Shown here piece by piece: positions 11,501 to 18,840 of a stretch of 27,837 bases of DNA. A program made the position numbers and the translations under genes. The stretch's first letter is position 1. Each line of letters starts with the position of its first letter. The stretch covers positions 1 through 27,837 of the IMG/VR virus record IMGVR_UViG_3300022602_000330. One strand, 5' to 3'. Under the pieces are notes generated by a model. That model saw nothing but the letters and a program-made list of their open reading frames with translations. It did no database searches and had not been told where the DNA came from. Origin of the DNA: a virus.

Positions 11501-14500
11501 AAGCACAACTGCCTATCGTTGGCAGAACTGGGGTAAAATTGCCCCCGGTACAAGCGTAGACGTTTACGAATGGGTTCAAAGCCCAGTGACCCCTGATATG
11601 TGGTCAACGTATGTCGCAAATCAAACTAGTTTTAGCCAATACGGTCTTAATTATGTTCCATCTGGCACTGTGCTAAATTCAAGCGATCCTGCTTATACAG
11701 CGATCACTACCTATAATTCTAACAATATTGCACAGACTTACTATTATTTTTGGGTGGCTAATGCAACAACACTGCCGTTGCCGCCTACTCGAGACCTAAC
11801 TACATTACAAATAAGGAATATCATCACTTATCCAAACCAATATGGGGTGCGCTGGTATGCTGCTATAGATGATCGTAACATCTTGGTTGGCAACATAGGC
11901 TATGCTTTAAACGGACTTAACACGGTATTGAGCCTGCTTTATACTCATACACCTAACAATCAGAATGATTTCAAGCAGTGGGATTTGATTAGAGAAAAAG
12001 ACCCAACTAGCATACCCGATGATTACTTCTGGTTAAAACTAAAAGATAGCCTTACCAGCAAAGATGGAGACGGGAATAATGTTCCCGATCCATATCTTAG
12101 CAATATCATGCGCTACGGAACACTAATCAGACCTCGACAAAGTTGGTTCAAATTGCGCACAGTTGCAGCACAAACTTATGTGGCTGAAGCCAACACATTA
12201 CTAGCAACAATACTATTAGTGCCAGACATCAGTCGCGGCAGCTGGGTTGATTATTTTTATATTGAGCAACCTCCGCCGACAGCTGATTATACAGTGGGTA
12301 CCATCAGTAGCCGCGATGCCTTGGCAGGAACTATTTCTGATGGATCTACAGTATTGGTTTTAGCGGGAGCTGATACCAACAATCTGTGGATTTTGTATCA
12401 ATATCAATACAATAATGGCAATTACGCTTGGATCGAACTGCAGGTGCAAGCATATAGAACAAAAAATTATTGGTACTATGTTGATTGGTACTTAGTTGAT
12501 AGTTTGGTAACAGCTGATACAATAATCACCAATACAGTAGCTGATCGCAATGGTCTGACTGCATTTGAAGGTACAGATGGTACCATTGTCAAAGTGACAA
12601 ATCGCGACGATGGATATTGGGCAATTTACAAATGGACTGGTGGCGATTCCAGATCATGGACAACAGTTGGATATCAAAACGGAACCATACAGATTAGCAC
12701 AGGTGTATATGATGGTAGCATCAATACAATGTTGTTTGGTACTACACCATTTGATACAACAGGATTTGATATATTCCCTCATGTTGAATTTGGCAACATC
12801 ATCGACGGTTTAAAGAATGCTATATTCAATAATCCAAATCCTGCAATACCAGGCGAAAGCGTATATCTAAATCAATTATTCTTTACTATGATAAACTATG
12901 TTTTAGTAGAACAAGGATTTGTTGATTGGATATTCAAGACAAGCTTCCTGTACTTGGATGGGTTCAACGTTCCATTAAGCACCAGCCAACTGTATCAACC
13001 AGATTACAATGAGGCTCTTTTAGCATATCTGAATGAAGTAAAACCTTACCATGCCAAGGTAAGGGCTTTCGTTACTCACCGCACAGCATCTGATATTGAT
13101 TACGTCACAGTGACAGATTTTGATAATCCGGCTGCGATACCTGCTGGTGTAAATGTGACTAATACAAGTCCGTTTAGCAACTCATTCTGGCAACAGAACT
13201 ATATAGCCAATCCAGAATTAATCAGAACTCTCAAGATAAATCTACTCTTTGACCGCGTGGCTAGTTCGGGGAACATACAACTAGGCGATAGCGGTGCCTG
13301 GGATAGGATTCAAGCGTACTATTCTCCCACTGCAGATATGATAAGGAAAGACGACCCTAACCTCATACCGAATAGTGATTATCGCGGGATAATCATGGAC
13401 GGGTATCAGTTTATTTTCAAACCAGGATGGGATTACGCTGCTTGGGGAAGCCCAACTGGCTGGGATGCAAGTCAGTCTAGCTTTACAGACTATCTCGATA
13501 TCCTTGTGCAAGGCGGTGTTGTGCCGGCGTATGATAAATTTTTTGGAACCGGCCTAAGGCGGTCATTTACCCTAAGCAAGCGGCCGCAAGGTCCTGATCT
13601 AGCAGTAGTTTGGGCAGACGGCAAGCTTGCGCAGTATGGAACAGATTGGATTATCCCTAATTTTGTAACAGACCTGTTGATTGCATCAAGCGGATCTGAT
13701 TACATGATAGGCGACGTATTGACTCTTGAAATATCACCAAAGGTTGCGCCAACTGAGTTTACTGTTACATCGATAGATGGCAATGGCGGTATTACAGGAT
13801 TGCAACTTAATACCAGCGGTCGCTATGATATATTTGTAGCCGGACAAGTCAGTGCAACCTACGGACAATATGTAACTGGTACAGGAACAGGGGCGGTTTT
13901 CCAGCCGGTCTGGGGAGGAAATAATCTGATTTTCCTATCTCCTCCTAACAGCAGTGCAGCTCCCAACGTGTTTGTTCTTTATGTTGGTACTACATTCTTG
14001 CCGGCTCCTACCGGTCCTATAGATATAATCAATGACGGTAACCAATTTGTGCAACCATACATTGAAGAAGACCATCCAGAAGAATTGTATAAGTTCCGCG
14101 CTCCGGAAAGCACACGAATAGATGTATATCAACGAGCTGTCGGCGGGGCACCGTTGATATACATGACTATCTATGATATCACTCCTTTAAGAGATAGATA
14201 TCTATTAGGAGCTGTTCCTATGGATACTGCATCAGTTATTGCACAGATAGACGGTCGCATGCTAACTTATGGCTTAACCAATGATTTTGTGATAAATTGG
14301 GCAACCAACGAAATGGTATTCCTTGTTCCGCCATCTGGAAATATTCTACAGATCATGACTATATCTACCGGAGGTACAGGCATAAGCATGATCAACACAT
14401 ATGTTGTAAATCCAGGTATGGGTTATCAACCAGGTGAGAGAATCACATTAGCCGGGGGCATTACTGCAGCTAATCAGCAGGCTATAATTGCAGTCGAAAC

Positions 14501-16586
14501 TGTTACAGCAGCATCGATTACGATCCTTGCTGCAGGCAGTGGTTATACCATCGGTGATATCTTATTACTGAAATCTACAAATTATACTGTATCTACTAGT
14601 ACTTTAGAGCTTACAGTATCCGAGGTAACCATCACAGGCGGCATTGCAGCGATAACTATATCTCAGCCTGGGCAGTACACCTATCTACCACTTGAATATC
14701 AGTTCTACACAGGTAGTAACGGTACAGGAGCACAGATAGGTGTATCATGGGGTGTTAAAACCACTACTCAGGTATCACAAGGTCTTTATACCACTAAGCC
14801 AATTGAGCCTATATCACAATCTTCGTCGTCTGGAACTGGTGTAGGGGCAACATTTAACGCACTATATTCTAATACAATTGCTCAAAATACGTTTACTGCA
14901 GACGGTAGCACCACTGACTTTGTGATAGACATCGCACCTCCTAACAATGATGTAAATCTATTAATGATTACCGAAGACGGTGTGGTAATGACTGCTAATA
15001 ATTCTGTAATTACTGCTAATGGAAGGATAATCACCATATCCCCAGCGCCTGCGGCTGGTAGCACAATCACTATCACCTTATTTGATACAAACATCTATAG
15101 TGTAGTTAATGACCAAGAAATATTGGTGCAGAACGGAGTATATTCATACCAATTGAATTACCAGCCTTACAGCACGCAACCGACTTATTTCAGCACTACT
15201 GTTGCAGTAAACGGAAGAGAAGTTACGCCGCCGCCAATGCAGTCATTTGTCAGTGACGGAATAGACGTTGGATTCATTACTAGCCTACCACTAGGTAATC
15301 CAAATTACGTGCAAGTGTATGCAGGCAATTACTTAAAAGTTTACGGGACTGACTACACCATAGTTGGTAATTCTATTGTGTTTTATACAGCACTTAGCGC
15401 CGGTACGGTGGTTACATTAGTTCTTATAGATCCAACCTACGGATACAATTATTCAATAGAAAATGGATTTATAAATTTTGCCTATCCTTCTACGATAATA
15501 CATGCAGGCGATGTGATTAAAGTAATTACCTATAGCCAAGATATTGGATATCAATTTACAGTTCAAGAATTTTCAGAACCAGATTTTGTAGATGATAATG
15601 GGCACGCTTATTATGAATTGATAAATGATCCTTATAACGATAGCAGCGCTATGGTTTGGGTGAACAATAGCATGAAAACATTGCTGTATGATTATCAGAT
15701 CGAAATACGCCAAAAGTATGGCCCTGGATGGGAAATAGTAGCCTGGGATCTAATAGGTTGGGACAGCGAGGTCGTGATAGCGTCATTCCTGAAACAGACC
15801 AAGTACACAATTGGTGATTCTGTAGTCATCCAATACATGTCGGCTAAGCCAGATCGTCTTCCTATAGCATGGCGCACAGTGTCGACAGGATTGCATACTA
15901 CATCCACGGCTATAGATGATAACAACAAGACAATATTGCTATCAGATGTGTCAGTATATAGCGAAAGCATTGAAGTAGCTGATATTTCAGTGCTTGATAT
16001 GCCAACTGAGTATCAACCAGGTACAATATGGATTGAAGACGAGCGAATCGATTATTGGTCGGTAACTCCTGTACCTACATCGTTGCTGCCTTACAGAGGT
16101 TATTTGCAGCAACTGGTACGAGGGACCTATAACACTCCGTCTGGCAATGTTTCAACATTATACGATACTATATTCTACGATGGCAACGGTGTGAACGCAT
16201 ACTTTGCAACACCTAGCGGAACACTACCAGCTGGTGGAAATTTTGTGGTTTACATCGGAACTAACATGCAAGTTGATAATGAAATCGATTCTGTTAGAGG
16301 AACATATAGCGTTGTTAAAAATCCATCTGGGCAACCTCCTGGACAATATATAAAATTTGATACAGCACCTGCGGTTGGCTGGCGCAATGTGAGAATAGCA
16401 AGCCCGAGATATGAGGTTGCATTTAATAGTCAGATCAGCCATAGAGCTGGATCAACTGTCATTGCAGCAGGTATAAGCCAGACTATACCGGGCGGATATC
16501 AATGGGTTTCGACTCCAGACGGTATGCAATACAGTTCATCTACTCTGGCGAGCTTCTTGTTAAATCACAGCGGAACCAGGAGCTAA
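5592..16586 (+). CDS. Giant baseplate/tail structural protein (3664 residues; position of gp7)
   Basis: One unbroken frame of 3664 codons overlaps the gp6 stop by 8 nt. Position suggests a wedge component in the place of T4 gp7 (about 1030 residues), but I see no direct gp7 match. The N-terminus (KPPYYDQTKDYYVG; YYSWSPPIDLDKLLNYTNYYW) resembles giant structural proteins of T4-like cyanophages. At about residues 2470-2500 lies ALLAYLNEVKPYHAKVRAFV, also typical of those proteins. Past about residue 2650 the sequence becomes beta-repeat-like: GSDYMIGD, GMGYQPGE and GSGYTIGD segments, then FTADGSTTDF, FVSDGIDVGF and FYDGNGVNAYF units of the kind found in fibre and adhesin stalks. A Trp-rich motif occurs at about 225, 2613 and 3380. 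There is no signal peptide or membrane segment. I infer a wedge-anchored N-terminus with an extended, surface-facing C-terminal part. Structural role likely; precise role unknown. Confidence 0.75.
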   Translation: MVNQRRPIQLLPAVNQTDTLTKFFAATVDHLFQPESVEFLGGYIGTKPPYYDQTKDYYVGEPTKSRSDYQLPVTAISSNQFSARVTNIMFYHDYVNHLQFNGAVVSNESRLFEQEYYSWSPPIDLDKLLNYTNYYWVPAGPDPIVLLDKTDIGSVIGKLQYTYNGVYQLTSNDEIFGGSLVFTTGLVIKTANDINPALNNIPFIINNVGRGIQLLPLPDFIDPSWDTRAWDTLGWDGDDSLYVKDYITIERTLNPNNQWSANNRWFHIDVLQVSQTVSTADFQSRAARPIIEFQGDLQLYNNGMNGRQPVTYILSNVSDVLGSIVGKTSYNIGDRLLEDGNTILVTGDSNPLVNNRVYLVGGIANLGVITLTEVGGSPVLGDSVLVEYDDITILNVVYIGRVQYWYNGTAWIRSQQKVQYAAPLFQLYDLYGNALDDPSIYPGSNFKGNTIFTYATDQYAALDTILNIRPLLDQFGAYVFNNTLVTDTYNYLYNATTTSIRGYSYYRNNTSVGYEYNNGWYRSPVASRQYIVNDFAILSTTSSFTIDQVPDPNPGLLPSIYVYLISNGYSTTLVNGTDYSVSANIVTLTYPAIPGQRVLVRSWNRSARINNVGYYELPLNLTANANNQQVTVVSQDQLQAQFGSIIGNQPGIEGSPLGNNNWRDTSQIRGLGLEILQHTAPLIKPMILTSGNITVGINSVQSNTDPLQAMQYAQNQYVRFYNRFISALFNLSTNGYTAAEPPQTWINTALTQINLGKSPASPWANSGPDGPQGRYTYAKSTAPTWVPPTATRLGMADAYYPTVYYSGEDLFIQCHDGARIAMSQDGTPLGGIEYGLTSTSDVNLLNSPVAAAWLQFELNLYNNMPAVYSNPQAKLALDISAYTPGRWRSSDYTLIEYLTVTYPMFDRWVIGNQIQWQPNITYNANDPFTWNYGALRDLAGQPVPGYWQGIYRWFYDTDRPHLAPWEMLGFSQMPPWWTAQYGPAPYTRGNTAMWSDLAAGIIRQGSRAGIYIQGIRPGLLKCIPVDDQGNLLPPQAAGCVQGIPSVSQASADWKFGDGSPIESVWIYSNDYNFVIAQYSYLMKPAQFIEYNWDTLRQVEVFSSQPTAQSIYIDTDNRRANSQLYMHRENPSLIGGNINIPNESTLTYYGSGGVQHWISEYLISQNLSVTQYLGSIVRGTGAQLAHQCGGFVASNLYLTADSFGQIGYTSQIVPAENVKTYLYKSSSIKESFYTGVIVTQVRDGWKVVGYDAINQHFLIIPSNVYGTKTTIIVGNDRVTWYKTGVDAAQEVAYGTVYNTKQQVFDFLISLQRYQEFQGWIFDQFNPDNNTTLDWTQSGREFLFWSQGNWSDGNFIALSPLALSAKFVQQFGSVQFVNAIVGGTYPIIDKTGNRIDGQNIEVLRYDDTVTINVLGTQNIYGIRLFATTLESVIVIDNLTSFDDMIYDPLFNLYQPRLKLFAYRTNDWNGRVDAPGYFLYQDGTDNQWTLVSNFEKTANDFTKYYNIDQPKNFNSVDPISGNIVTTSTVLSAVDVQAISDLSKHQIGYQHRPYLANLLLEESTEFQFYQGFIRQKGTLKSFEALLRNNTIVPSTSNYVYYEEYALRTARFGSTALNTGIDFIIPQNQYLNDPQQIAVFSTQGTDREIGGVINLIPNDPLIVVPPTSYSSITNPLFPLRTNPGPDWQTDLPNAGYVLQGETTFTVSNSAVLSTFWETQNAAGDPIVNGDTVWQFIDQQQSWNVWKYTTANVYVVNTTPSISTGQPTVINCSGNVGLNPGDVIVLDGISNVNTLQGTFTVGNIVGNGNSFTVGVNTFTIGAGGNVSAYKSTRFATVYDRDLYPPLNGWQPEDIAYVDKTNYGINGWTVYQYLNNQWMPTRSEQYKINSELMLQAKLYNQQDDTVYSYLEYYDPATGYIPGQAQKNIDRSSVYDPAYYNTGNVEIYPIDSARAWGPEHIGETWWNLNAVRYYDYQISTTAYRWQNWGKIAPGTSVDVYEWVQSPVTPDMWSTYVANQTSFSQYGLNYVPSGTVLNSSDPAYTAITTYNSNNIAQTYYYFWVANATTLPLPPTRDLTTLQIRNIITYPNQYGVRWYAAIDDRNILVGNIGYALNGLNTVLSLLYTHTPNNQNDFKQWDLIREKDPTSIPDDYFWLKLKDSLTSKDGDGNNVPDPYLSNIMRYGTLIRPRQSWFKLRTVAAQTYVAEANTLLATILLVPDISRGSWVDYFYIEQPPPTADYTVGTISSRDALAGTISDGSTVLVLAGADTNNLWILYQYQYNNGNYAWIELQVQAYRTKNYWYYVDWYLVDSLVTADTIITNTVADRNGLTAFEGTDGTIVKVTNRDDGYWAIYKWTGGDSRSWTTVGYQNGTIQISTGVYDGSINTMLFGTTPFDTTGFDIFPHVEFGNIIDGLKNAIFNNPNPAIPGESVYLNQLFFTMINYVLVEQGFVDWIFKTSFLYLDGFNVPLSTSQLYQPDYNEALLAYLNEVKPYHAKVRAFVTHRTASDIDYVTVTDFDNPAAIPAGVNVTNTSPFSNSFWQQNYIANPELIRTLKINLLFDRVASSGNIQLGDSGAWDRIQAYYSPTADMIRKDDPNLIPNSDYRGIIMDGYQFIFKPGWDYAAWGSPTGWDASQSSFTDYLDILVQGGVVPAYDKFFGTGLRRSFTLSKRPQGPDLAVVWADGKLAQYGTDWIIPNFVTDLLIASSGSDYMIGDVLTLEISPKVAPTEFTVTSIDGNGGITGLQLNTSGRYDIFVAGQVSATYGQYVTGTGTGAVFQPVWGGNNLIFLSPPNSSAAPNVFVLYVGTTFLPAPTGPIDIINDGNQFVQPYIEEDHPEELYKFRAPESTRIDVYQRAVGGAPLIYMTIYDITPLRDRYLLGAVPMDTASVIAQIDGRMLTYGLTNDFVINWATNEMVFLVPPSGNILQIMTISTGGTGISMINTYVVNPGMGYQPGERITLAGGITAANQQAIIAVETVTAASITILAAGSGYTIGDILLLKSTNYTVSTSTLELTVSEVTITGGIAAITISQPGQYTYLPLEYQFYTGSNGTGAQIGVSWGVKTTTQVSQGLYTTKPIEPISQSSSSGTGVGATFNALYSNTIAQNTFTADGSTTDFVIDIAPPNNDVNLLMITEDGVVMTANNSVITANGRIITISPAPAAGSTITITLFDTNIYSVVNDQEILVQNGVYSYQLNYQPYSTQPTYFSTTVAVNGREVTPPPMQSFVSDGIDVGFITSLPLGNPNYVQVYAGNYLKVYGTDYTIVGNSIVFYTALSAGTVVTLVLIDPTYGYNYSIENGFINFAYPSTIIHAGDVIKVITYSQDIGYQFTVQEFSEPDFVDDNGHAYYELINDPYNDSSAMVWVNNSMKTLLYDYQIEIRQKYGPGWEIVAWDLIGWDSEVVIASFLKQTKYTIGDSVVIQYMSAKPDRLPIAWRTVSTGLHTTSTAIDDNNKTILLSDVSVYSESIEVADISVLDMPTEYQPGTIWIEDERIDYWSVTPVPTSLLPYRGYLQQLVRGTYNTPSGNVSTLYDTIFYDGNGVNAYFATPSGTLPAGGNFVVYIGTNMQVDNEIDSVRGTYSVVKNPSGQPPGQYIKFDTAPAVGWRNVRIASPRYEVAFNSQISHRAGSTVIAAGISQTIPGGYQWVSTPDGMQYSSSTLASFLLNHSGTRS

Positions 16587-16589
16587 ATA
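16582..16589 (+). promoter_or_regulatory. Late-promoter-like motif GCTAAATA at the end of the giant gene
   Basis: The second copy of GCTAAATA contains the TAA stop codon of the giant gene. A Shine-Dalgarno AGGAG lies immediately upstream at 16578-16582 and the next ATG is at 16594. If initiation follows T4 late geometry (about six bases past the box), the transcript would begin at or near that ATG and lack the AGGAG. It may therefore serve mainly the gene at 16732. Confidence 0.55.
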
Positions 16590-16593
16590 ACGT

Positions 16594-16728
16594 ATGCAAG
16601 AACAACCAAAAGAACAACCAAAGACCGAAGAAAAACTGCCAGATGAAGACGGCACAGTGTTGGTATATGGTTTTTTAAAGATTACAGACGCGCAGACCGG
16701 ACAGGTCTTAGTAAGTACGAGGTCCTGA
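16594..16728 (+). CDS. Small protein (44 residues) resembling the N-terminus of the next gene product
   Basis: ATG at 16594 opens a 44-codon frame ending at TGA 16726-16728, with AGGAG 11 nt upstream. Residues 2-19 are a charged Gln/Glu/Pro/Lys leader containing a short repeat (QEQPKEQPK). Residues 26-40 read GFLKITDAQTGQVLV, which aligns without gaps to residues 13-27 of the downstream protein, GHVLIRDTLTGEILV; seven positions are identical and most others similar. It sits between two virion genes and ends 3 nt before the next start. A virion-associated or assembly role is plausible from location, but the function is unknown. That it is a real gene is supported by the ribosome site, tight packing and the paralogy, not by any recognised domain. 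Confidence 0.65.
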   Translation: MQEQPKEQPKTEEKLPDEDGTVLVYGFLKITDAQTGQVLVSTRS

Positions 16729-16731
16729 TAC

Positions 16732-17328
16732 ATGTCAATGGTAGAAAAGAGCGCCGAACGTATCACGGGACATGTGCTGATCAGAGATACTCTAACAGGT
16801 GAAATCCTAGTAGATAAGATGAATGCTATAAACTATGAGAATTTTTCAATTAGTTTAGCACGCACTGTTGCCAACAGGCCAGATGGATGGATACAGGAAA
16901 TGTGCTTTGGCAATGGCGGAGCGACGGTTAGCGAGATAGGAACTATAACTTATCTACCCCCTAATGTAGTAGGACAGACTGCACAGTTATATAATCAAAC
17001 CTATTATCAAGTGGTGGATGATCAGAGCCCATTAGACCTCGACCCTGCCCAAAATTATATCAGCACATCTCACATAGATGGGACAACTTATACTGACGTA
17101 ATTGTCACATGCCTATTAGATCTCGGCCAACCGGCTGGCCAGGATGCATTTGATACTGCGACCAATATAGGCGGTACATATGTTTTTAATGAGTTAGGCT
17201 TGAAAGCATACAGTTCGAATGGACCAAATACGGGTAGATTGCTTACGCATGTCATCTTTAGTCCAGTTCAGAAGAGTTTGAACAGACAGATACAGATCGT
17301 TTATACTATTAGAATACAGACGGTATGA
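16732..17328 (+). CDS. Phage virion structural protein (198 residues)
   Basis: I recognise the general type: a structural protein of T4-like aquatic phages, usually annotated only as a virion protein. Typical features are the opening ITGHVLIRDTLTGEILVDK, then NAINYENFSISLA, MCFGNGGATV, and the ending THVIFSPVQKS with NRQIQIVYTIRIQ. There is no enzyme motif, signal peptide or membrane segment. GAGG at 16719-16722 gives a good ribosome site 9 nt before ATG 16732. It lies between the giant protein and the tail fibre, so a baseplate-to-fibre connector or fibre accessory role is reasonable but inferred. Its first 30 residues share the GxxxIxDxxTGxxLV pattern with the small protein just upstream. 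Confidence 0.75.
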   Translation: MSMVEKSAERITGHVLIRDTLTGEILVDKMNAINYENFSISLARTVANRPDGWIQEMCFGNGGATVSEIGTITYLPPNVVGQTAQLYNQTYYQVVDDQSPLDLDPAQNYISTSHIDGTTYTDVIVTCLLDLGQPAGQDAFDTATNIGGTYVFNELGLKAYSSNGPNTGRLLTHVIFSPVQKSLNRQIQIVYTIRIQTV

Positions 17329-17334
17329 TGAGGT

Positions 17335-17342
17335 GCTAAATA
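17335..17342 (+). promoter_or_regulatory. Late-promoter-like motif GCTAAATA upstream of the tail fibre gene
   Basis: The third identical GCTAAATA lies in the 41-nt gap between the structural protein and the tail fibre. With T4 late spacing, transcription would start near 17348. That leaves a short leader containing AGGTGA (17359-17364) before ATG 17370, a sensible arrangement for a late gene. Confidence 0.6.
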
Positions 17343-17369
17343 TGAAGCCAATCATAGCAGGTGAATTAC

Positions 17370-18839
17370 ATGTCAACTAATATCTACGAGTTTAATGGTA
17401 CTCTTCTCGTTACGATAGCCGACGGGGTCTTGAATACTACAGCTTCTCCGTTACAGTTACCGGGCAAGGGCTATACCAACTATGGTGCACCTGTGCTGCA
17501 AGACATACTCTGGACGATGACAAATTTTGCAGGAAGCGTTGCACCTACGCCTCCGTTGCAAGGAATATTGTGGTATAATACTGGCTCTAATGCACTGCAG
17601 ATTTACACAGGTAGCGTATGGTCAACCATACTCAAGGATAATCAGAACAATCTGCCTGCTATTACCTTAACCTATGATCTCGGATCATCTGCATTGCGTT
17701 GGAACAATGTATGGGCAGGTACCATAAATGCTTCAACCATTAATGCAGGTAATATCACAGGCGATAATACCCTATATCATACTAATCAAACAAATATTCC
17801 AACTCAAAACAATCTATACGATCTTGGATCGTCGTCATATCAATTTAATAACGTTTATGCAAATACAGTGCATGCTGGTACTGTAGCTGGTGCAACTAAT
17901 CTGTTTTATACAACACAAACCAATACACCGACAGTTAGTCTAACATATGACCTTGGATCTGCATTGCTGCAGTTCAACAATGTGTATTCATACAAGTTTG
18001 TTGGTAATGTGCAGGCCACAGCTAACAACACTTTAACATTTACAACTGCTAGCACAGAAGCCATGCGTATCAATACCAATGGTAATGTTGGTATTAGTAC
18101 AACAAATATAGTTACTGGATTTGAATCAGCTGCAGCTATGAACATGTTCACTGGACGTGTTGGTATTGGTACTAGTGCTAATAGCTATCCGTTAAGCAGC
18201 AATGTCATCGCTGTGTTTGGCAACCATATTGCATATGGTAACATAGTCATACAGAATTCTACTCAAGGTGGGACAGGTATCTATTTTGCCGATGGTACGT
18301 TCCAGACATCAGCAGGCGGTGCCAATAATGCTATGGTCAAGAATGCTACTAATTTACCAAATGCCACCTCAACATATGACCTTGGTTCTGCAAGCTTTCT
18401 TTGGTCAAACATATATGCTACAACATTCCATGGTACTGCTACTCAAGCCCAATATGCAGACGTTGCAGAGCGTTATGCTGCTGATGCTGAGATGGAAGTT
18501 GGTGATGTGGTTACGATTGGCGGTGATGCAGAAATTACCAAGACTACAATAGATTGTGATACTTTTGTGTTCGGAGTTATATCCGATAAACCTGCACTGC
18601 AGATGAATAGCAAGGCAGGTACTGATGCAACACATCCGTATGTAGCGCTCTTAGGTCGCACTCCGTGCAAGGTGATAGGCCGAATAGCAAAAGGTAATCG
18701 ATTAGTGTCAAGCAGCATACCTGGTGTTGCGAGAGCTGCTGACAGTGGCGAAAATTCGCTCTGTATCATAGGTCGAGCTCTGGCAGACAAGATGACTGAT
18801 GATGTCGGATTAGTTGAGATAGTGATCGGAAGGGCCTGA
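17370..18839 (+). CDS. Tail fibre protein with YDLGS repeats and C-terminal chaperone-like domain
   Basis: I place the start at ATG 17370 (MSTNIYEFNG), 5 nt after AGGTGA; the in-frame GTG at 17361 is part of that ribosome site. The 489-residue product opens with a fibre-type segment containing GILWYNTGSNALQIY. It then carries four copies of YDLGSxxxxxNNVY-type repeats beginning at residues 102, 150, 193 and 336, a stretch with MRINTNGNVGIST and GRVGIGTS, and a C-terminal domain from about 362 (YADVAERYAAD, VGDVVTIGG, FGVISDKPA, VALLGRTPCKVIGRI). That end resembles the C-terminal domains of phage fibres related to intramolecular chaperones (Peptidase_G2-like). I cannot identify a self-cleavage residue. 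Likely role: trimeric host-contact fibre. The next gene begins 1 nt after the stop. Confidence 0.82.
   Translation: MSTNIYEFNGTLLVTIADGVLNTTASPLQLPGKGYTNYGAPVLQDILWTMTNFAGSVAPTPPLQGILWYNTGSNALQIYTGSVWSTILKDNQNNLPAITLTYDLGSSALRWNNVWAGTINASTINAGNITGDNTLYHTNQTNIPTQNNLYDLGSSSYQFNNVYANTVHAGTVAGATNLFYTTQTNTPTVSLTYDLGSALLQFNNVYSYKFVGNVQATANNTLTFTTASTEAMRINTNGNVGISTTNIVTGFESAAAMNMFTGRVGIGTSANSYPLSSNVIAVFGNHIAYGNIVIQNSTQGGTGIYFADGTFQTSAGGANNAMVKNATNLPNATSTYDLGSASFLWSNIYATTFHGTATQAQYADVAERYAADAEMEVGDVVTIGGDAEITKTTIDCDTFVFGVISDKPALQMNSKAGTDATHPYVALLGRTPCKVIGRIAKGNRLVSSSIPGVARAADSGENSLCIIGRALADKMTDDVGLVEIVIGRA
17673..18419 (+). repeat. Four YDLGS tail-fibre repeats
   Basis: About 45-bp coding units start at 17673, 17817, 17946 and 18375. 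Each encodes Tyr-Asp-Leu-Gly-Ser, a variable hydrophobic/aromatic part, then (N/S)N(V/I)(Y/W). Copies 1-3 are 43-48 residues apart, while copy 4 is separated by a 143-residue insertion. The pattern is typical of repeating beta units in phage fibres; the DNA copies are diverged, so the repeat is maintained mainly at protein level. Confidence 0.8.
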
Positions 18840-18840
18840 T

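Noticed and set aside
11233-11619. 128-codon minus-strand frame inside the giant gene
   Set aside because: It is antisense to uninterrupted coding sequence and has no protein-like features.
17361-17363. GTG as the start of the tail fibre
   Set aside because: It lies within AGGTGA, which is the ribosome site for ATG 17370.
17673-18419. Possible CRISPR-like repeats
   Set aside because: The units are diverged coding repeats of a fibre protein, with no identical short repeats or unique spacers.
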